In this document: positions 59,337 through 62,755 of the stretch, in pieces
Position numbering within the stretch: the stretch's first letter is position 1
How the letters are laid out: the number at the start of each line of letters is the position of its first letter
Source of the DNA: Helicobacter saguini
Lineage (GTDB): Bacteria; Campylobacterota; Campylobacteria; Campylobacterales; Helicobacteraceae
NCBI RefSeq assembly: GCF_000762875.2
Contig: NZ_JRMP02000016.1
Location: forward strand, 1-62,755
Direction of reading: 5' to 3'
Length of the DNA: 62,755 nt
Notes under the pieces: generated by a model
The model's input: only the letters and a program-made list of their open reading frames with translations
Told to the model about the DNA's origin: nothing
Databases searched by the model: none
Program-made: the position numbers and the translations under genes

Positions 59337-60399
59337 AATTTCTCCTTTTTGACAATGTAAAATGAATTTGAACTTTAGAAATTTTGAAGTTATGAAATTT
59401 AGAAGTTTTGTAGAATCTAGATTCTATAATTTGATTGAAATGAGAACTATTAAGGTGTGTTACCCCCCCCCCCCCCCATTTGTGTTTAACAGATTCTATA
59501 TCATCCCCAAAAGAAAGCCTAAAGCCTTGCTCTAAGGGCATTTGTGCTTGCCAAGTAGGGAGCGTGTCGCCAAATTCGTAGGGGATAAAGTTTTCACGTG
59601 TAGCATAAGGAAGTGCGCCCCAGTTGATATTTAGCTTTACATTCAAAGCATTTTCATAGATTTTTGCGATTTCTTTCAGGCTTTTTCGCTCATTTGAGTG
59701 CAGTACAAAGTGCCTATTTACCGCCAAAGTCGCCATATTAGATTCTAAAATATCTATCAAAATATTTAACGCATTCACCACATCGCTAATATGCAGCATA
59801 TCAATGATTTGCTCCCCACCGCTCATATCTACGCTCTCACCGCTAAGGGCGATTTTACTCCAAAGGTTAAAGATTTTAGGACGCGTATCGCCGCTTCCAT
59901 AAGTGTCATTCAAATACACATTACTAAACTTAATCTCCGTGCTATCCGCATAAAAATTCACAATATCTAAAAAGGCATCTTTTGTCGCTGCATAAAGGTT
60001 TAGCGGCTTTTTTACATTCTTATAAAACTGCCAAAAAGTGCAAATATTTATAAAAAAGCCCTTGAAATTTATCTGCGATAAACTCTCCAAAATCTCACTG
60101 CCAAAGGTGATATTAGAATCTATTAGGTTTGCTATATCGCTACTTTTGTGATTTTTGATATAAAGGGTTGCAAGGTGCAAGATTCCACTAAAGTTTTCTT
60201 TTTTTAAAAATTTGCTTAAAGATTCTATGTTGCGATTATAAATATAGATTTTTGCATAATTTTTTATAGAATCTACATTACTAGATTCTCGCACTAATGC
60301 TGTTATATCGTATTTCTCATGCATTGTTTTTATAAAATTACTGCCGATAAAGCCACTCGCACCTGTGATTAGAAGTTTTATTTTTTTAGATTCTATCAT
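59329..60399 (-). CDS. NAD-dependent epimerase (SDR) with poly-G read-through tail
   Basis: The core is residues 1-307 (60399 to about 59478): ITGASGFIGSNFIKTMHEKYD, HLATLYIKNH, YAATK (near 158), FNLWSKIALSGESVDMSGGEQIIDMLHISDVVNAL. It is paralogous to the genes at 44764 and 60401. The tract gives KWGGGG and the frame continues for about 44 spacer-coded residues (VTHLNSS... IIESRFYKTSKF) to a stop at 59329, overlapping the next gene's start at 59336. In other registers it would end at the tract. The tail has no enzyme-like features, so it probably exists for the reading frame rather than the protein. Confidence 0.82.
   Translation of the reverse strand: MIESKKIKLLITGASGFIGSNFIKTMHEKYDITALVRESSNVDSIKNYAKIYIYNRNIESLSKFLKKENFSGILHLATLYIKNHKSSDIANLIDSNITFGSEILESLSQINFKGFFINICTFWQFYKNVKKPLNLYAATKDAFLDIVNFYADSTEIKFSNVYLNDTYGSGDTRPKIFNLWSKIALSGESVDMSGGEQIIDMLHISDVVNALNILIDILESNMATLAVNRHFVLHSNERKSLKEIAKIYENALNVKLNINWGALPYATRENFIPYEFGDTLPTWQAQMPLEQGFRLSFGDDIESVKHKWGGGGVTHLNSSHFNQIIESRFYKTSKFHNFKISKVQIHFTLSKRRNYA
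59463..59477 (-). repeat. Poly-G tract 5 (15 G), present state read-through
   Basis: Coding strand CAAAT-G15-TAACACACC. Present register GTA ACA CAC is open to the next start. Adding or losing a base so that TAA is in frame would stop at the tract. Confidence 0.92.
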
Positions 60400-60400
60400 G

Positions 60401-61510
60401 CTACACCGCCATAGAATCTATCATAGAATCTGCTATAGAATCTAAATTGTAAATTTGAACTTTTGAATCTATATAAGTTATAAAATTTAGAACTTTTATA
60501 GAATCTAGATTCTGCAAAGTTATGTAGTGATAAAAAGTTAGGGTGCTTACCCCCCCCCCCCCGTTTGTATTACTAGATTCTATAGAATCTTTTATCATCT
60601 TAAAGCCAGATTCTAAAGATATGCTAAATGTAAAATTAGGCAAAAGCTCTCCGCCTTCCCAAGGAAGCGTTATTTCTAATTCACGTCTTGCCCTTGCCCC
60701 CCATTTTATATGTAGCTTTTTCCCCATTATTTTTTCATAAAGCAAAACCAACTCTTTTAGCTTTAATCGCTGCTCTCCACGCAGTGCAAAGATTTTATTT
60801 TTACAAAACTTAGAATCTTTTTGCACCAACTCCATTAAATAATCAAACCCACGCACGACATCAAATACATGTGAATAATCTACAACTTGCTCTCCATCGC
60901 TCATCTCTAAGCTCTCGCCACTTAGTGCGATTTTATCTAGCAGGTTAAAAAGCCTTGTAGATGTATCATTTGGTCCATAAACATTAAAGATTAAAAGGCT
61001 AGTAAAAGTCGTGTGCGGGCTACTTAGTGCGTAGTAATACATAATATCTTCAAACGCCATCTTACTAGCCGCATAAAGCGTGGCAGGGCGATAAGCTAGG
61101 CTATCACAATAGCTACCAAAACTAGCGGCATTTATAAAATATGGAATCTTAGCGACTTTAGCGGCTTCTAAAAGATAAGTGCCAAAGGTGATATTAGATT
61201 CTATCAAGGCTCTTACATCATTGCAAGGCTTTGTGGCGGTTGGCACGATACCGCTTAAATGCAAAATAAAATCAAAATCGCCTTTTATCATAAAGTCGCT
61301 TAAAGATTTAGATTCTATATTGTTATGCTGATATACAACATTTTCTTGCATATTATAAATATAGATGTTGCAAAAAGATTCTATCTTTGCAGTATTACTT
61401 GTCGCACGCACAAGGGCGGTAATGTCATATTTTTTATACATTTGCAATATAAAATTTGTCCCTATAAAGCCTGTAGCCCCACTTAAAAGCACCTTTTTTT
61501 TAGATTCCAT
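60401..61510 (-). CDS. NAD-dependent epimerase (SDR) with poly-G read-through tail
   Basis: The core is 61510 to about 60563: LSGATGFIGTNFILQMYKKYDITALVRA, HLSGIVPTA, YAASK (near 160), FNLLDKIALSGESLEMSDGEQVVDYSHVFDVVRGFDYL. It is paralogous to 44764 and 59329. The tract yields NGGGG and then a spacer-coded tail (VSTLTFYHY...DSMIDSMAV) stops at TAG exactly one base before the ATG of the gene at 60399. It overlaps the upstream antitoxin-like gene by 11 bases. Confidence 0.82.
   Translation of the reverse strand: MESKKKVLLSGATGFIGTNFILQMYKKYDITALVRATSNTAKIESFCNIYIYNMQENVVYQHNNIESKSLSDFMIKGDFDFILHLSGIVPTATKPCNDVRALIESNITFGTYLLEAAKVAKIPYFINAASFGSYCDSLAYRPATLYAASKMAFEDIMYYYALSSPHTTFTSLLIFNVYGPNDTSTRLFNLLDKIALSGESLEMSDGEQVVDYSHVFDVVRGFDYLMELVQKDSKFCKNKIFALRGEQRLKLKELVLLYEKIMGKKLHIKWGARARRELEITLPWEGGELLPNFTFSISLESGFKMIKDSIESSNTNGGGGVSTLTFYHYITLQNLDSIKVLNFITYIDSKVQIYNLDSIADSMIDSMAV
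60550..60562 (-). repeat. Poly-G tract 6 (13 G), present state read-through
   Basis: Coding strand ACAAAC-G13-TAAGCACC. Present register GTA AGC ACC is open for about 49 codons to TAG at 60403-60401; the next ATG begins at 60399. Confidence 0.92.
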
Positions 61511-61721
61511 AATTTAATCTTTCAAAAAAATCTTTAGCACTAATGCAATTTTTAGAATCTCTACTTGCTCTAGCTTTTAGTGCGTCCTTATAGTCTTGCA
61601 AATCTTGCAGATATTCAATAAGGGCGTTTTGCGCGATGTCTTCAGCCTTTTTGCCCTGTTCTTTCGCTAGATTTAATAGCTGTTTTTCTATGTTGCTTGG
61701 TAGATTGATTTCTAATGTCAT
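61500..61721 (-). CDS. Ribbon-helix-helix antitoxin-like protein
   Basis: 73 residues. MTLEINLPSNIEKQLLNLAKEQGKKAEDIAQNALIEYLQDL has the strand-helix-helix pattern of RHH DNA-binding antitoxins, and the C-terminal YKDALKARASRDSKNCISAKDFFERLNYGI resembles the toxin-binding tail of such proteins. No toxin gene follows: the next gene is an epimerase overlapping it by 11 bases. Its site is ATTTTTAGG-like and modest. It is either an orphan antitoxin or a repressor acquired with the cassette. Confidence 0.65.
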   Translation of the reverse strand: MTLEINLPSNIEKQLLNLAKEQGKKAEDIAQNALIEYLQDLQDYKDALKARASRDSKNCISAKDFFERLNYGI

Positions 61722-61820
61722 ATTTTTCCTTTTTGTGTTATTTTAGCATTTTTTTTAGAATCTTGTTAAGATTTATGTTTGAACTTTTAAATTTTTAATG
61801 TTATAGATTCTATAACTTTC

Positions 61821-62423
61821 TTAAAATATCCTTTTTTTTGCAAACGATTCAAAAGATTCAAAGTTTTTGTCACGATTTGAAATGATAAATTCGCTTATTT
61901 TATGCTCTTTTGCGTGTGCTTCCCAGTCAAAATCAAAGCTATCAAAGCTTATACCGCTATCACTTGTCGCATTATATCCACTTGTTTGCATATAGCACAC
62001 TTTCGTGTCATTTTCAAGGCTTAAAAAGCCGTGTGCAAAGCCACTTGGGATATATAAAACTCTGTGATTGTTAGAATCTAAAATCACAGCAAAATATTGC
62101 TTAAAACTGCTAGAATTTAAACGCATATCAAGGACTACATCAAGGATTTTTCCACTTGCTACATAGACTAGCTTTTTGTGCTCGTGTGGGGGAGTTTGAA
62201 AGTGCATACCACGCAAAACGCCCTTTTTTGACACGCTATAAAAGCTCTCTTTTACATCAAATTTTAACCCCGCAGCAGCAAAATTTTCAAAATTAAACTG
62301 CTTTATAAACTCGCCACGATTATCGCTAAAGGCATTTGGCGTGATTATTACTAAGTCATTTAGGGGCGTTTGTGTAATCGTGGCATTTTGGATTTTAGAT
62401 TCTATATTTTTAGATTCTATCAT
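61821..62423 (-). CDS. RmlC-family NDP-4-keto-6-deoxysugar 3,5-epimerase-like
   Basis: 200 residues. NDLVIITPNAFSDNRGEFIKQFNFENF at the N terminus, LRGMHFQTPPHEHKKLVYVASGKILDVVLDMR (RGMH) and VLYIPSGFAHGFLSLENDTKVCY are RmlC/cupin signatures. It is a second paralogue in the window besides 45930. The start MIESKNIESK is octamer-coded. Its ATG overlaps the stop of the read-through frame from tract 7 as ATGA. Confidence 0.86.
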   Translation of the reverse strand: MIESKNIESKIQNATITQTPLNDLVIITPNAFSDNRGEFIKQFNFENFAAAGLKFDVKESFYSVSKKGVLRGMHFQTPPHEHKKLVYVASGKILDVVLDMRLNSSSFKQYFAVILDSNNHRVLYIPSGFAHGFLSLENDTKVCYMQTSGYNATSDSGISFDSFDFDWEAHAKEHKISEFIISNRDKNFESFESFAKKRIF

Positions 62424-62755
62424 GCTACACCGCCATAGAATCTAAATGATAGATTTGAACTTTTGAATCTATACAAGTTATAAAATTTAGAAGTTTTATA
62501 GAATCTAGATTCTGTAATTTGTCTCTTGAGTGTATTTGTAGGGTAGGTTTTTGTAAGGCAGGTGTTACCCCCCCCCCCATTTGTTTTTATAGAATCTAAA
62601 AGCATTTTAAAGCCAGATTCTATATTTATTTTGTGTTTAAAGGTTGGTAGTTTAGCTAAAAGTTTTTTATTTTGCGAAGCCTTTATCGGCGAAAAGATTT
62701 CATTTTTTCGGTAATTTTTTGCTCCCCATTTTATATTTAGCTTTTTATTGCTTAC
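62420..62755 (-). CDS. NAD-dependent epimerase, C-terminal fragment cut by the window end
   Basis: From 62755 to 62579 the sequence is identical over 177 bases to 44958-44782, i.e. the C-terminal part of the SDR gene at 44764-45717; the window ends within it. The tract gives KTNGGGG, then a spacer-coded tail (NTCLTKTYPT... ITESRFYKTSKF) to TGA at 62420-62422, overlapping the next ATG. It is a second copy of that epimerase in a different neighbourhood and tract state. Confidence 0.85.
   Translation of the reverse strand, partial: VSNKKLNIKWGAKNYRKNEIFSPIKASQNKKLLAKLPTFKHKINIESGFKMLLDSIKTNGGGGNTCLTKTYPTNTLKRQITESRFYKTSKFYNLYRFKSSNLSFRFYGGVA
62568..62578 (-). repeat. Poly-G tract 7 (11 G), present state read-through
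   Basis: Coding strand ACAAAT-G11-TAACACC. Present register GGT AAC ACC is open across about 145 bases and ends with TGA overlapping the ATG at 62423. Gain of 1 or loss of 2 G would put TAA in frame. Confidence 0.92.

Noticed and set aside
43328-62578. ATG inside CAAATGGGG as a start codon for spacer peptides.
   Set aside because: No ribosome site precedes it, and the same codons are read in frame as AAT GGG by the upstream genes in most cases.

Overview
The window reads as a chromosomal contig from an AT-rich Campylobacterota bacterium, most likely an enterohepatic Helicobacter. The evidence is the 16S rRNA sequence, the adjacent fliQ-murB pair, the Helicobacter-like AtpB, HypB, RNase J, GyrA and IspG, and the homopolymer phase-variation tracts. 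I cannot name the species from the sequence alone. One feature dominates: the octamer AGATTCTA/TAGAATCT, often as the 16-nt palindrome TAGAATCTAGATTCTA, recurs throughout spacers, inside the 16S intervening sequence, inside rnpB and in frame inside many proteins, where it reads as LDSK, IESK or IESRFYK.

Layout. 1-1217: the 5' part of a 16S gene (minus strand) split by an intervening sequence of about 0.9 kb. 1678-4431: a frameshifted TonB-dependent receptor. 4787-12485: housekeeping and metabolic genes (UbiD, RmlB, OsmC, PurQ, a PP-loop ATPase). 12520-19422: rnpB, ksgA, rnj, an ABC permease, fliQ, murB and a thioredoxin-like lipoprotein. 19419-25547: endonuclease I, hypB, and secF and secD separated by a GIY-YIG/EcoRI-type DNA methyltransferase fusion. 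25740-39800: TSUP permease, metY, atpB, an NlpC/P60 protein, rsmE, gyrA, glmU, ispG, nifS. 39955-40746: an outer-membrane protein behind a poly-T promoter. 40873-48104 and 57424-62755: two blocks of minus-strand surface-sugar genes (C-methyltransferases, SDR epimerases/reductases, RmlC-type epimerases, a ColD/RfbH-type 3-dehydrase). Between them lie gpmI, a TerB/DjlA-like protein, a cytochrome c peroxidase, yejB, a MidA-like methyltransferase, an NFACT protein, and an Abi_2 HEPN gene preceded by a structured RNA.

How the genes work together. The sugar blocks probably build branched or dideoxy sugars for surface glycans. Seven genes there carry a run of 11-15 G at their 3' ends, not at the 5' end. 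In one register of each run a TAA follows at once. In at least one other register the reading frame stays open across the whole AT-rich spacer and ends at, or just past, the next gene's start codon. I propose a phase-variable translational-coupling (polarity) switch placed between cassettes; this is the strongest candidate for an undescribed system. The contig also ends inside a 177-nt exact copy of the 3' end of the epimerase gene at 44764-45717, so gene cassettes have been duplicated and the assembly probably broke on that repeat.
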